Below are positions 18,456-26,070 of a DNA stretch of 34,572 nt, piece after piece. Every line of letters starts with the position of its first letter. Within the stretch, counting starts at the first letter, position 1. Origin of the DNA: a virus; the IMG/VR virus record IMGVR_UViG_3300007633_000005, positions 1-34,572 of that record; one strand, given 5' to 3'. Under the pieces are notes generated by a model. It was not told where the DNA came from. It was given only the letters and a program-made list of their open reading frames with translations, and ran no database searches. Both the position numbers and the translations under genes were made by a program.

Positions 18456-18488
18456 ACTTATAAAACGATTTTTTTCTTTTTTTGTTAC
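18456..18488 (-). promoter_or_regulatory. ECF-type late promoter, copy 1
   Basis: On the minus strand: GTAAC (18488-18484), 15 bases, then TCGTTTTATAAGTATG ending in the start codon at 18455. It begins one base after the stop codon of the 55-residue gene at 18489 and should drive the tail operon. Confidence 0.8.
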
Positions 18489-18656
18489 TTAGTAGATGGC
18501 AACTATCTCTGACAATACAAAAACACAATCTAAAGAACCTTCTTTATTCGAGATTTTAGTATGTTGATTAATAGCATTTAAATCAGACGCTAGTTTTAAA
18601 GCTATTTTTTCAGAAACTTTTTTTTCAATCCCATTTTTAAAAAGTACTGTTTTCAT
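18489..18656 (-). CDS. 55-residue protein, tandem copy 2
   Basis: Starts MKTVLFKNGI and ends CVFVLSEIVAIY. The neighbour at 18687-18854 encodes a clear paralogue of identical length with the same first ten residues. The middle keeps QHTKI at the same position in both copies. Conservation of both ends and length between diverged copies indicates that they are real genes. The protein is probably a small alpha/beta domain; function unknown. The stop sits next to the late promoter. Confidence 0.7.
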   Translation of the reverse strand: MKTVLFKNGIEKKVSEKIALKLASDLNAINQHTKISNKEGSLDCVFVLSEIVAIY

Positions 18657-18686
18657 GTTCTAAATTTTATATAATATTTTTTTTAC

Positions 18687-18854
18687 TTAGTAAATAGCAA
18701 GTATTTCGCATAAAACAAAAACACACTGTAAAGACTTATCTTTATTATATATTTTCGTGTGTTGATAACCAAGATTTAAATGAGACGCTAGTATTTCAGC
18801 TTTTTCCTGAGACACTTCTAATTTAATTCCATTTTTAAAAAGTACTGTTTTCAT
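18687..18854 (-). CDS. 55-residue protein, tandem copy 1
   Basis: A 55-residue gene placed directly after the large terminase subunit; it starts MKTVLFKNGI and ends CVFVLCEILAIY. It is a paralogue of 18489-18656, arising from a tandem duplication of about 198 bases that includes the spacer. Possibly a terminase- or assembly-associated factor, judged only by position. Confidence 0.7.
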   Translation of the reverse strand: MKTVLFKNGIKLEVSQEKAEILASHLNLGYQHTKIYNKDKSLQCVFVLCEILAIY

Positions 18855-18888
18855 GTTTTGATTTTTATTACTTGTTGTTTTTTCTGAT

Positions 18889-20040
18889 TTAAGCTAATAT
18901 AATTGTATAGTCTCCCGAAAGGTGGTACGATACATTGTATCGAGCTGGGTCAATAATGTGATTGAAATCGTCAATATACATTTGACTCACTTTGTCAACA
19001 TAAATATGATATTTAAACTCCCTTATTGCGTTATGGCTGTTTGGATCAATAATAATTTTGAAGTCTTGCATTATTGAAACACCAGCACGAATGCTGTCTT
19101 TACCTTTTATAGAAGCAACAACATTACAACCTTTTTGATTAAGTTCTGAAATCAATCTAGGCTCTGCACTATCTGCAACTATTAATTTACGTCCAGCGTG
19201 CTTTAAATTGATTTCAGCTATTTGGGACGTTGTTAGTTTGATCTTATACAGATGTTCTTTTAAATAAATTATTTTTTTCTTTTTGTCTATGGCAACCTCC
19301 ACTAAAGTCGTGGGGTCATTTGAAAATCCAAAATCTTGACCGAAAGAAGTTTGTAAATTATCAGGGTTAAAATTTCCAATTTCCCAATCTGTAAACACTG
19401 CACCCTCTAGTTGCCCAACTTGACCTAAGCCGTAAACCTTCCACCAATTATCCCAATAGGTTGAAGTATGTGCACGGTCTCTTGCCTTTTCTAGTTCTTT
19501 TACTATGCTTTCTTCAAGTGCTTCGTTGTCTTTGTATGTTAATATTATAAAATCAGAATCTTTATCGTTTACCAAGTTTTCATGTACCCAAAACTCACTT
19601 GAAGGGTTGTAGTCTAGGTAAATAAATTTTTTAGTTCTGATTGCTAGCTGTTGGTAGCTTTCAAAATCTATTTTGTTGCACTCGTTTATAAAAAGAACAT
19701 CACGCCTTGCTCCTCTTAGTTTGTCGGGTTGATCTGCTGAAAAAAACTCTATGAATGATCCGTTTGTAAAATTGTAAGTATGGCTTGATTTATTAAAATT
19801 TTGTTCAATCCAGTTTTGCGTCCAAATCATTATTTTTTTAAAGTCTCGAATTGCACCACGTTTTAAATGCGGTATGCTTTCGGAGACAATGCTAATTTCG
19901 CTATTAGGTCTTTGAATAGCGTATTGAATGAGTAAGGGTATGATAGAAAACGTCTTGGACGAGCTGGTGCCACCTTGTACTATTCTAATTCGTTTTCTAA
20001 GTTTAGATATTTTCCTCTGTGCTGTCGTTGCTTGAAACAT
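18889..20040 (-). CDS. terL: Terminase large subunit
   Basis: 383 residues, slightly short for the family. It is the ATPase/nuclease motor that packages DNA. Visible motifs are Walker A GGTSSSKT (23-30), Walker B VLFINE (115-120, with Asn in place of Asp before Glu120, as in PBSX-type terminases) and the coupling motif LDYNP (142-146). The nuclease has D236 (GQDFGFSND), D290 (VADSAEP) and a late Asp in HIIDPARY. The N-terminal FQATTAQRKI motif supports the start, which lies 38 bases inside the small subunit gene. It belongs to the PBSX/Terminase_3-like group. Because the phage looks circular, packaging may be by headful, but the sequence cannot decide this. Confidence 0.92.
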   Translation of the reverse strand: MFQATTAQRKISKLRKRIRIVQGGTSSSKTFSIIPLLIQYAIQRPNSEISIVSESIPHLKRGAIRDFKKIMIWTQNWIEQNFNKSSHTYNFTNGSFIEFFSADQPDKLRGARRDVLFINECNKIDFESYQQLAIRTKKFIYLDYNPSSEFWVHENLVNDKDSDFIILTYKDNEALEESIVKELEKARDRAHTSTYWDNWWKVYGLGQVGQLEGAVFTDWEIGNFNPDNLQTSFGQDFGFSNDPTTLVEVAIDKKKKIIYLKEHLYKIKLTTSQIAEINLKHAGRKLIVADSAEPRLISELNQKGCNVVASIKGKDSIRAGVSIMQDFKIIIDPNSHNAIREFKYHIYVDKVSQMYIDDFNHIIDPARYNVSYHLSGDYTIILA

Positions 20041-20356
20041 CTAAATTTATTTCTTTAAATATAGGCTTTTCAGTTATATTCTGGTCTATCGTTTGCTTTG
20101 GCTGTCCATAGGCTGAATCCATCAACTTTGAATATGCGTTTACGTTTCCCTTTCTGGCTTCTTTGATCATTGCTAGTGTCATCACGTCCTCTTGGCTCAG
20201 CTTTTCATTTTTTCCCGTGATAGGGTTTTTGATGGTGTCCTGAGCTTCGAGCCATTTCTTTGCAATGGTGCTTCTGTTCTTTGAGCCTTTGGGTCTGCCG
20301 TTGGGGTTACCGCTTTGCCCTTTCTTGTAAGATTTTAATCCATCTGTGTTTGGCAT
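20003..20356 (-). CDS. Putative terminase small subunit
   Basis: A 117-residue protein with the motif KKGQSGNPNGRPKGSKN (residues ~11-28), a basic AT-hook-like segment typical of DUF5681 proteins found next to terminases. A helical part follows (EDVMTLAMIKEARKGNVNAYSKLMDSAYGQP), which resembles a DNA-binding small terminase. It directly precedes and overlaps terL by 38 bases. Genome recognition is therefore its likely job. Confidence 0.75.
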   Translation of the reverse strand: MPNTDGLKSYKKGQSGNPNGRPKGSKNRSTIAKKWLEAQDTIKNPITGKNEKLSQEDVMTLAMIKEARKGNVNAYSKLMDSAYGQPKQTIDQNITEKPIFKEINLDVSSNDSTEENI

Positions 20357-20384
20357 AGCAACACTGTTTTTGCACTGTTCTTAA

Positions 20385-20822
20385 TTATACGGTTTTCTTT
20401 CCACAAACCTCGCAAATATTTTCTTCTTTTTCTTCTTCTTTTTCCTCTTCTTTAGTTTCCTCAATTCCAAAATCAACAGGCAAATCTAGCCCCCACTCTT
20501 CCAGTTGTTCAGGCTCCCACTCATTCGCAATCATATCCCAATCCCAATCTCCAAAACCAACATTGTCTTTGATGATAAACTCATCTTTTTGCTTTTGCGT
20601 CCATCCTGTTGAATACATTACTGGCACGTCATCATATCCAGCTTCAATGCAAGCTTTCAGTCTCATATTACCGCCAAGTACCATGTTATTTTCATCAATC
20701 ACAATTGGTCTGACTGATAGCATTTCAGGAAACTCTTTAATGCTTTTCACTAGCTTTTTGAACTTCTCGCTCCTTATGAATCTAGGATTGTTTGGGTTTG
20801 GTTTTATTTCTGTTATTTTCAT
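20385..20822 (-). CDS. ParB/Srx-like nuclease-fold protein with C-terminal zinc ribbon
   Basis: 145 residues. The N-terminal ParB-like fold is seen in IKPNPNNPRFI, RPIVIDENNMVLGGNMRLKA and DEFIIKDNVGFGDWDWD. The C-terminus is acidic (Glu/Lys repeats) and ends with CEVCGKK, half of a zinc ribbon. ParB-like proteins sitting next to adenine/cytosine-N4 methyltransferases in phages are common and thought to be partners in DNA modification or defence evasion. The gene overlaps the upstream gene by 4 bases (ATGA). The role is not proven. Confidence 0.75.
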   Translation of the reverse strand: MKITEIKPNPNNPRFIRSEKFKKLVKSIKEFPEMLSVRPIVIDENNMVLGGNMRLKACIEAGYDDVPVMYSTGWTQKQKDEFIIKDNVGFGDWDWDMIANEWEPEQLEEWGLDLPVDFGIEETKEEEKEEEKEENICEVCGKKTV

Positions 20823-21238
20823 TTATAATTAGATATAATTTTTGAATTATCTTTTAAGTTTTTATAGAAATTATTAAACTCTTGTATGTTCCAATTATAG
20901 TTTACTATTTCATCAATTACAACTGCGTAAGCATCACCTTCGTAAAGTGCTTTCAAAAATCCATCGCTATCATATTTGTCTCTTACTTTTTGGATAGTTT
21001 TTACCAATGCTTCTTTGATTTGTTTATCTTGAAGCCTTACTTCTAGTTGAATATCATACTCTTTGTATTCTTGACTTAAATTAAAGATAAAATCTTCAAG
21101 ATCTTTAGTGTACAATAGTTCGCAAAAGGTTTTATTACCCAGTTTCCAGCTAAATAATACCAGCGTTGCTATTGAAAGTTTATCATCTAGTCGATCAATG
21201 AATCGAGTAGTTTCGTATATGATTGGTTCTATTTTCAT
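20819..21238 (-). CDS. Hypothetical protein between methyltransferase and ParB-like genes
   Basis: A 139-residue, mostly helical soluble protein (MKIEPIIYETTRFIDRLDDK...). It has no motif I recognise. Encoded one base after the methyltransferase stop and overlapping the ParB-like start by 4 bases, so it is translated with them. It may be a small partner of the methyltransferase module. Confidence 0.6.
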   Translation of the reverse strand: MKIEPIIYETTRFIDRLDDKLSIATLVLFSWKLGNKTFCELLYTKDLEDFIFNLSQEYKEYDIQLEVRLQDKQIKEALVKTIQKVRDKYDSDGFLKALYEGDAYAVVIDEIVNYNWNIQEFNNFYKNLKDNSKIISNYK

Positions 21239-21239
21239 T

Positions 21240-22700
21240 TTATGAGTTATTTGTTCTCGCTTCTGCTATTTTGATATACTCTTCATTCATTTCAATTCCT
21301 ATAAAGTCTCTGCCAGTATTTTTACTTGCTATGCCAGTTGTACCACTTCCCATGTATGGGTCTAAAACAACTCCTCCTGTAGGTGTTTTTGTGATTGTGC
21401 AAAGGTACTCCATAAGCTTGAGGGGCTTTACTGTTGGGTGGTGGTTTTGATTTGGTATTCTGTTTTGAGGTTTATTCATTCTAGGGTCTGAGCTAAAATT
21501 GTTTTTCAATGCCCAGCTATTTTCCTCCAACCCCTCGCACCCTTTATTCCTTTCCGACTTGCTAGCTTTGGCACAGTAGAAAAAGCGTGATGCACCGCCT
21601 TTGCTTTTTTCGCAAATAGTATTACCATTTCCAATACCTTTAAAAGTGCTATGTAATTTATTTTCGTATTTTTTTTTCATTGCTCCACTTGTCAACTCCC
21701 CACTCTGCTCATCCAACATCCGCCCTGCCTCTTCGTCTAGGATTATATTGGCTGGGAATCTGCCTTGGACTTGGTCGGACTTGCTCTCTTTAGTGGAGTA
21801 GAAATAACGAGCGGCTGATCCTGAATCTCCATTTCTGGAAATATTTTTGTTTTTAGGAAAACCCTTAAATATCATTTCATTGTCTTTAGCCTCATAGGGT
21901 TTTACAGTACCTGTAGTAGTTTCAGGAAACAAATCAATTACCTCATCACTACCATCGTGTATTATATTGGATGGGTATCTGCCTTGTGGTTGTGTGTAAT
22001 TCCTTTCTGTATTGTTTTCTAATCCTTTAAAATAATCATCTCCTTTTTCGCTTCCTTTTGAATAAGTACCGCCGTTTAAATTATCTTCCGTAGGTATCCT
22101 CCCCCCGTCAATATTCAGCCCACTAACTCCCCACTTGATAGCGTTGTTTGCGTATGTACCATCGTTTGGTTTCATAGCTACTATGATAGGCTCGTAGGCT
22201 GGCTTAAGACCGTGAGACTTCCAACCGTTCCATTGTTTGGCGTGGTCAGTTTCTGGGGCTGTTATATTCCATTCAGTTTTGTGTTCATTATCAACTTTAC
22301 CTAATCCTTTATTTTTCCCCAATGCTTGACCAGTTATGCTTTGCTTACCTACAACTTCCCTTTCAGCACCTGCCATTTTATCCAATTGCTTACTAATATC
22401 AGTAGCTTTCGGAAACCCACTACCATAAATCCACATGATACAGTCTTTCAAAACAAAACCTGCATCCTCTACATTTACCGCCATTCGGTGCTGTGTTCTT
22501 GAGCCTGCAAAGATTAAAGCCGTGCCACCTGGCTTCAGCACTCTTAAGCATTCTTTCCATACCTCTACTTTCGGCACTTCGTAATCCCATTTTTTACCCA
22601 TGAATAAGATACCATAGGGTGGGTCTGTTATGATCGTGTCGACAGAGTTAGGCTCTAACTCTTTGAGTTTTTCTAGGCAGTCGCCGTGAATTAGTTTCAT
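21240..22700 (-). CDS. DNA methyltransferase (N6-adenine or N4-cytosine, beta class)
   Basis: 486 residues. The catalytic motif IV DPPY is at residues 26-29, and the SAM-binding motif FxGxG-like VVLDPYMGSGTTGIA lies near the C-terminus, followed by FIGIEMNEEY. Catalytic motif first and SAM motif last defines the beta class of N6_N4 methyltransferases. The middle (about 100-420) is the target recognition region, containing RNKGCEGLEEN and HHPTVKPLKLM. It likely protects phage DNA from host restriction. No restriction endonuclease is nearby, so it is an orphan enzyme. Its start overlaps the upstream 55-residue gene (ATGA). Confidence 0.9.
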   Translation of the reverse strand: MKLIHGDCLEKLKELEPNSVDTIITDPPYGILFMGKKWDYEVPKVEVWKECLRVLKPGGTALIFAGSRTQHRMAVNVEDAGFVLKDCIMWIYGSGFPKATDISKQLDKMAGAEREVVGKQSITGQALGKNKGLGKVDNEHKTEWNITAPETDHAKQWNGWKSHGLKPAYEPIIVAMKPNDGTYANNAIKWGVSGLNIDGGRIPTEDNLNGGTYSKGSEKGDDYFKGLENNTERNYTQPQGRYPSNIIHDGSDEVIDLFPETTTGTVKPYEAKDNEMIFKGFPKNKNISRNGDSGSAARYFYSTKESKSDQVQGRFPANIILDEEAGRMLDEQSGELTSGAMKKKYENKLHSTFKGIGNGNTICEKSKGGASRFFYCAKASKSERNKGCEGLEENSWALKNNFSSDPRMNKPQNRIPNQNHHPTVKPLKLMEYLCTITKTPTGGVVLDPYMGSGTTGIASKNTGRDFIGIEMNEEYIKIAEARTNNS

Positions 22701-22864
22701 ACAGGAATTAAAGATACATTGGTAGAGCTAAGAGAATAACCTACTTGAAAATTATAATAATTACTCCAAAAATGAATTATACCTTCAGGAAATATCATGT
22801 CAGTTCTTAGATTTGCTGTTGTTGTATTCCAAAACATATCATAACATGTTGCCGCTATTTCCAT
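22697..22864 (-). CDS. 55-residue protein coupled to the methyltransferase
   Basis: The sequence starts MEIAATCYDMFWNTTTANLR and ends VSLIPV, and its TGA overlaps the methyltransferase ATG by 4 bases (22697-22700). It begins 10 bases after the stop of the preceding gene. It contains many aromatic residues but no charged helix, suggesting a small beta protein. Tight spacing on both sides is the main evidence that it is real. Function unknown. Confidence 0.55.
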   Translation of the reverse strand: MEIAATCYDMFWNTTTANLRTDMIFPEGIIHFWSNYYNFQVGYSLSSTNVSLIPV

Positions 22865-22873
22865 TCTTCAATT

Positions 22874-23314
22874 TCACTTATTTTCATAACTCTCAAAAAC
22901 TTTATCCAGCATTTCAATCATTCTTAACAATGGCTTTGGGCTACATCCTGAGCAGGGTTTAAAATATTGCTTTGCGAAAATATCAGAATACAACTTAGCA
23001 ACGAACTCAATTTGATCGTTTTTCATTACCAAAGTCCGAACCTTTTTGAAGTGTTTGTAGTCTGCATATTCTGATTCTGTAAAGCATCTAACAGGAACTA
23101 GCTTTGATGGCATTACTTTGTTCAATACCTTTTTTCTTTTATCGCAACCACAGTCCTCACCATCTTTAAATATTGTTTTTTTGATAGCGTTTGTAACTGA
23201 TGCAATCGGTGTTTCATTTAGCAAATAATCCACTTTGTCTCCTAACCCTTGTTGGTTGTCTTTCAGCCACTGTTTGTACTCTTTTGTTCTTTTATCCTTT
23301 GGCGGTTGGCTCAT
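22874..23314 (-). CDS. Cysteine-rich protein after the sigma factor gene
   Basis: A 146-residue protein of a kind common next to terminase genes in flavobacterial phages. Cys pairs CGC (about 54-56) and CSGC (about 121-124) suggest a zinc site. The LNETPI...V motif recurs in the linker of the portal protein (4821-6725). Its start overlaps the sigma gene by 23 bases. A role in DNA packaging or transcription is plausible but not shown by sequence. Confidence 0.65.
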   Translation of the reverse strand: MSQPPKDKRTKEYKQWLKDNQQGLGDKVDYLLNETPIASVTNAIKKTIFKDGEDCGCDKRKKVLNKVMPSKLVPVRCFTESEYADYKHFKKVRTLVMKNDQIEFVAKLYSDIFAKQYFKPCSGCSPKPLLRMIEMLDKVFESYENK

Positions 23315-23747
23315 CTTTAAATAATTTGTTGCGTGCTTTTTTCAATTCCCTATGTACAAAAGCATAATTTATATTGAACTCTTTTTGTATTTGCCTTAAA
23401 CTTTTGTTTTGACTTTCAAGGATCAATTGTTTTTGATGAAAAGGTAGTTTTTCAAATCTATCAATAATACATTTTTGAATGTCATCAATTTCAAATTTTT
23501 CTAATACTTTCACTTCATTAAAAAACCAATCTTCTGGAAAAAAAAGTATGTCTTTTCTCTTAACCTTATCATAAAACATAAACCTCAAAGCTGTGAAGAT
23601 ATAGCTATCATTCAAGCCTCCTTTCATATTGTGAATTTTCAAGTACATATCTTGCACCAAATCATCAGCTGTGTTTTTATCTCCAGTAAGTTTTAAGGCA
23701 TACGCTCTCCAAATATGATCTTTTTTAGAAATCAACTCTAAACTCAT
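23292..23747 (-). CDS. Phage-encoded ECF-type RNA polymerase sigma factor
   Basis: 151 residues, the size of a two-domain ECF sigma factor. Region 2 is at about 10-65 with the core-binding and -10 contacts (ADDLVQDMYLKIH at 27-39, FTALRFMFYDKVKR at 51-64). A short acidic linker follows, then a region 4 helix-turn-helix at about 98-143 (LPFHQKQLILESQNKSLRQI then YAFVHRELKKARNKL). It is the first gene of the leftward arm and has a host-type promoter (23765-23772). Three downstream gene starts carry an ECF-type promoter motif, which makes this protein the obvious activator of the late genes. This link is inference; related proteins can also act as small terminase-like DNA binders. Confidence 0.8.
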   Translation of the reverse strand: MSLELISKKDHIWRAYALKLTGDKNTADDLVQDMYLKIHNMKGGLNDSYIFTALRFMFYDKVKRKDILFFPEDWFFNEVKVLEKFEIDDIQKCIIDRFEKLPFHQKQLILESQNKSLRQIQKEFNINYAFVHRELKKARNKLFKDEPTAKG

Positions 23748-23764
23748 TCGGTTTTGTTGTTAAA

Positions 23765-23772
23765 CAAATATA
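23765..23772 (-). promoter_or_regulatory. Host-type -7 element for the sigma operon
   Basis: TATATTTG on the minus strand, 18 bases ahead of the sigma ATG at 23747, fits the Bacteroidetes TAnnTTTG element. A clear -33 TTTG is not seen; a TTAAAAAATATTTAG spacer similar to the early promoters precedes it. Confidence 0.6.
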
Positions 23773-23803
23773 CTAAATATTTTTTAATTGATAAATTATT
23801 GGT

Positions 23804-23811
23804 TATTTTTG
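23804..23811 (+). promoter_or_regulatory. Host-type -7 element for the rightward early arm
   Basis: TATTTTTG on the plus strand lies in the divergent region 23748-23819 and faces the rightward genes. The match is to TAnnTTTG; the upstream element is weak. This 72-base gap is the only place from which both arms can start. Confidence 0.5.
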
Positions 23812-23866
23812 CTAAAAGTATGTTCATGAAAAAAGATAATAAAAAAAAAGAGGTGGAAAAAAACAG

Positions 23867-23953
23867 GTGAAAAAGAACCCTTTAGAAATTAAAAAAAGAA
23901 CCATTGCCGTCTATGAATTTAACAACATGGAAAACGACAATTTAGACAAATGA
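23867..23953 (+). CDS. Possible 28-residue leader gene (GTG start)
   Basis: A short frame from GTG at 23867 (MKKNPLEIKKRTIAVYEF...) to a TGA that overlaps the next start (ATGA at 23950-23953). The rest of 23820-23949 has only a 16-codon frame. The overlap is the only support, so this may be a leader peptide or chance. Confidence 0.3.
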   Translation: MKKNPLEIKKRTIAVYEFNNMENDNLDK

Positions 23954-24372
23954 AAGACTACAGCAAAGGGAGTTTAAACGTATTTGTGCATCTAACTCCA
24001 AACCCTAAATCCTACGGCAGTTTAAATTTACTTTTATCTCAAAATGGTTTAGCATACAGCAACTATGTAAAAAAAGACTTTCCATTTTTAATTGACGGCT
24101 ATCCTGTTTACAAAATTAAAGTTAATCGAGGTCGCGTTATTGATTACATGATAGATATTATTTTGATTAACCTAAAGGATCATAATGAATTTGGAAACCA
24201 CATTGTAAAGTTTAATGACGATTTTGACAATGTTATAGGCGTTCACTTTAAATACTCAGGCGGTTTCTTTGAAGTTGTAGACGCATCCTACAAAAATAAA
24301 GAAGGCTCTAATCTTTGTGCCTCTTTGAACTTACAGAAAATACAAAAAGCCCTTAATGGGTCAAAAAAATAA
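23950..24372 (+). CDS. Hypothetical early protein
   Basis: A 140-residue protein (MKDYSKGSLNVFVHLTPNPK...). It is alpha/beta with many Asn, Tyr and Asp residues and no recognised motif. It is the first sizeable gene of the rightward arm and overlaps the next gene by 17 bases. Being the first early gene, it could affect host takeover, but this cannot be seen in the sequence. Confidence 0.6.
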   Translation: MKDYSKGSLNVFVHLTPNPKSYGSLNLLLSQNGLAYSNYVKKDFPFLIDGYPVYKIKVNRGRVIDYMIDIILINLKDHNEFGNHIVKFNDDFDNVIGVHFKYSGGFFEVVDASYKNKEGSNLCASLNLQKIQKALNGSKK

Positions 24373-24601
24373 GCAAAGCGGATTTAAAATAAGCGATTCC
24401 ACGCTTTTAATTGTGTGCTTTGTTTGTGTGTTTTTTTATTGTGTTAGTTCATTCATGTATATTGATGCTGATGATATAAAAAAAGCCAATCAAACCTGCC
24501 ATGCTCATGGTGGTTTACAACGATACTACATACATTTTAACGCTAAAAAGTTTGAGTGTAAAGACGGCACCTCTTACCTAATCAGAAAAAAAACTTTTTA
24601 A
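24356..24601 (+). CDS. Small membrane protein
   Basis: 81 residues with one hydrophobic stretch (about 16-36, TLLIVCFVCVFFYCVSSF) after a basic start, then a short soluble tail with Cys-His residues (TCHAHGG). Probably one membrane helix with the C-terminus outside. Function unknown. Ends shortly before the promoter at 24616-24648. Confidence 0.6.
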   Translation: MGQKNKQSGFKISDSTLLIVCFVCVFFYCVSSFMYIDADDIKKANQTCHAHGGLQRYYIHFNAKKFECKDGTSYLIRKKTF

Positions 24602-24615
24602 AATTGTTCAAAACA

Positions 24616-24648
24616 TTTGCACAATGTTAAAATGTTTGTTATATTTGC
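24616..24648 (+). promoter_or_regulatory. Bacteroidetes-type early promoter
   Basis: TTTG (24616-24619), 20 bases, then TATATTTG (24640-24647). The spacer has GTTAA nine bases before TATATTTG (24626-24630), as in three other early promoters. It should drive the recombination/replication genes starting at 24676. Confidence 0.8.
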
Positions 24649-24675
24649 ACATATAACAACTTAAAATACTAATTT

Positions 24676-25044
24676 ATGAGATCACTAATTAAAAAAATCA
24701 GTCAAATCTTTAACAAACCAAGCTACAACAAAAAAGAAGTTTTGGAGCTTTTAGAAATAGAAGCCTATAGCTTTTCACCTGATGCCATGGATGATTCTCT
24801 GCAAAAACATAGCAAAGAAATAGACTATAGGGGTGGAATTATTCGTTTTGAAATTTATGTTCGAGTATATGTAAAAGACGACCCTTACGTTACATACGAT
24901 AATCCTTTAACAGATATAGAGCTTGAAATTATTTTAGTTGACTTTGATTTTGAGATGTATGACAAAGATGGTCATGAGATATTTCACAGCATTACAGATT
25001 GTGAAATTGGCGATGCTTTACAAATAGTAGAATCTAACATTTAA
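24676..25044 (+). CDS. Hypothetical early protein
   Basis: A 122-residue acidic protein (MRSLIKKISQIFNKPSYNKK...). It has a basic N-terminal helix and a beta-rich body with many Asp residues. No recognised domain. Its last codons (LQIVESN) recur at the end of the next gene as part of a duplicated 59-base segment. It precedes the ERF-type genes and is probably co-transcribed with them. Confidence 0.6.
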   Translation: MRSLIKKISQIFNKPSYNKKEVLELLEIEAYSFSPDAMDDSLQKHSKEIDYRGGIIRFEIYVRVYVKDDPYVTYDNPLTDIELEIILVDFDFEMYDKDGHEIFHSITDCEIGDALQIVESNI

Positions 25045-25071
25045 AAACAAATATATTATGAGCATTTACAA
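25013..25071 (+). repeat. 59-bp direct repeat flanking the short ERF gene, copy 1
   Basis: Nearly identical to 25431-25489 (offset 418 bases; a handful of mismatches). It covers the end of one gene (LQIVESN), the spacer and the start of the next (MSIYK). Confidence 0.85.
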
Positions 25072-25462
25072 GAAGTTATTTGAAGCAAAAAAAGAAATGA
25101 ACGCTATCGTTAAGGATAGCGAAAATCCATTTTTCAAAAGCAAATATTTTGATATTAACAAATTACTTTCAGAAGTTAAACCAGTTCTTCAAAAACATGG
25201 TTTGCTGTTATTACAGCCTATAACAGATGAACATGTTGAAAGCGTTATAATTGATGTATCTGATAAAGATTTAAAATGTGTCATTTCATCGAAAAAATTA
25301 CCAAATATTCAAGACACTCAAAAGTTAGGTAGTGCAATAACTTATTATAGAAAATTTACTTTACTAAGCTTATTGAATTTGAAAGCGCAAGCTGAAGCTT
25401 GTTTTTCTGGAACTAAAGAACAGATAGAAAATGATTTACAAATAGTAGAATCTAACACCTAA
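25058..25462 (+). CDS. Short ERF-like single-strand annealing protein (chimeric end)
   Basis: 134 residues. The N-terminal 100 residues match the following ERF-like protein: same MSIYKKL start, a Y/F-D-(I)-N-K-LL motif, and a conserved GSAITYYRK(F)TLLSLL helix. Then it carries FSGTKEQIEN, also shared, and finishes with LQIVESNT, which is the end of the upstream gene. It therefore looks like a truncated duplicate whose tail was supplied by the upstream gene through recombination. It may be a regulator, an inactive partner or a shorter active annealing protein. ERF proteins pair complementary DNA strands. Confidence 0.6.
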   Translation: MSIYKKLFEAKKEMNAIVKDSENPFFKSKYFDINKLLSEVKPVLQKHGLLLLQPITDEHVESVIIDVSDKDLKCVISSKKLPNIQDTQKLGSAITYYRKFTLLSLLNLKAQAEACFSGTKEQIENDLQIVESNT

Positions 25463-25489
25463 AAACAAACATATTATGAGCATTTACAA
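25431..25489 (+). repeat. 59-bp direct repeat flanking the short ERF gene, copy 2
   Basis: Second copy of the segment at 25013-25071. Recombination between the two copies would precisely remove the 25058-25462 gene. Confidence 0.85.
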
Positions 25490-26069
25490 AAAACTATTAA
25501 AAATCCAAAAAGAAGTTAAAGGGCTTTCAAAAGACGGTAAAAGTTATAAATACAGCTATGTGTCTGGTGGAAAATTATTAAGTTTTATTAGACCACTAAT
25601 GAACAATAACGATCTTATTTTAAAGCAAGAAATATTATCTATTGAAAACACTAGACAAGACTATCAAGTCTGGGATAAATATGAAAAAACTTATAAGCAA
25701 AAAAACGAAATACTAAGTAAGGTTGAAATGAAGTTTACTTGGGTTGATTGCGAAACTGGTGAAAAAGACGAAAATTTGTTTGGAGCAAATGGTCAAAATG
25801 ACTGGGAAAAAGGATTAGGCTCTGCACTTACTTACGCTGAAAGATATTTTTTGTTAAAATATTTTCATATCTCTACTGATGAAGATGATATAGACAACCC
25901 AATTAGAAAAGAAAATACTTTAATAAACACTGCAAAGCCAAAACTAACTGATAGTCAGTATGAGGCTTCTTTTTCTGGAACTAAAGAGCAAATTGAAAAT
26001 GTTTTGAGAAAATATGATCTTACTGCAGGGCAAAAACAAGAATTAACAAATCATTTAAAATCAATATAA
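25476..26069 (+). CDS. ERF-family single-strand annealing protein
   Basis: 197 residues with the ERF core: KLLKIQKEVKGLSKDGKSYK then YVSGGKLLSFIRPLM, a long beta/alpha region, and GLGSALTYAERYFLLKYFHI near 125-145. This resembles Erf/Sak proteins that anneal single DNA strands during phage recombination and repair. A DEDDID acidic segment follows, then a C-terminal tail FSGTKEQIENVLRKYDLT shared with the preceding gene. It is transcribed in the early operon, next to a SSB-like gene, as expected for a recombination module. Confidence 0.8.
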   Translation: MSIYKKLLKIQKEVKGLSKDGKSYKYSYVSGGKLLSFIRPLMNNNDLILKQEILSIENTRQDYQVWDKYEKTYKQKNEILSKVEMKFTWVDCETGEKDENLFGANGQNDWEKGLGSALTYAERYFLLKYFHISTDEDDIDNPIRKENTLINTAKPKLTDSQYEASFSGTKEQIENVLRKYDLTAGQKQELTNHLKSI

Positions 26070-26070
26070 C

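Noticed and set aside
23820-23870. 16-codon frame MFMKKDNKKKE
   Set aside because: Too short and lysine-rich by base composition alone; no overlap with a neighbour that would support it.
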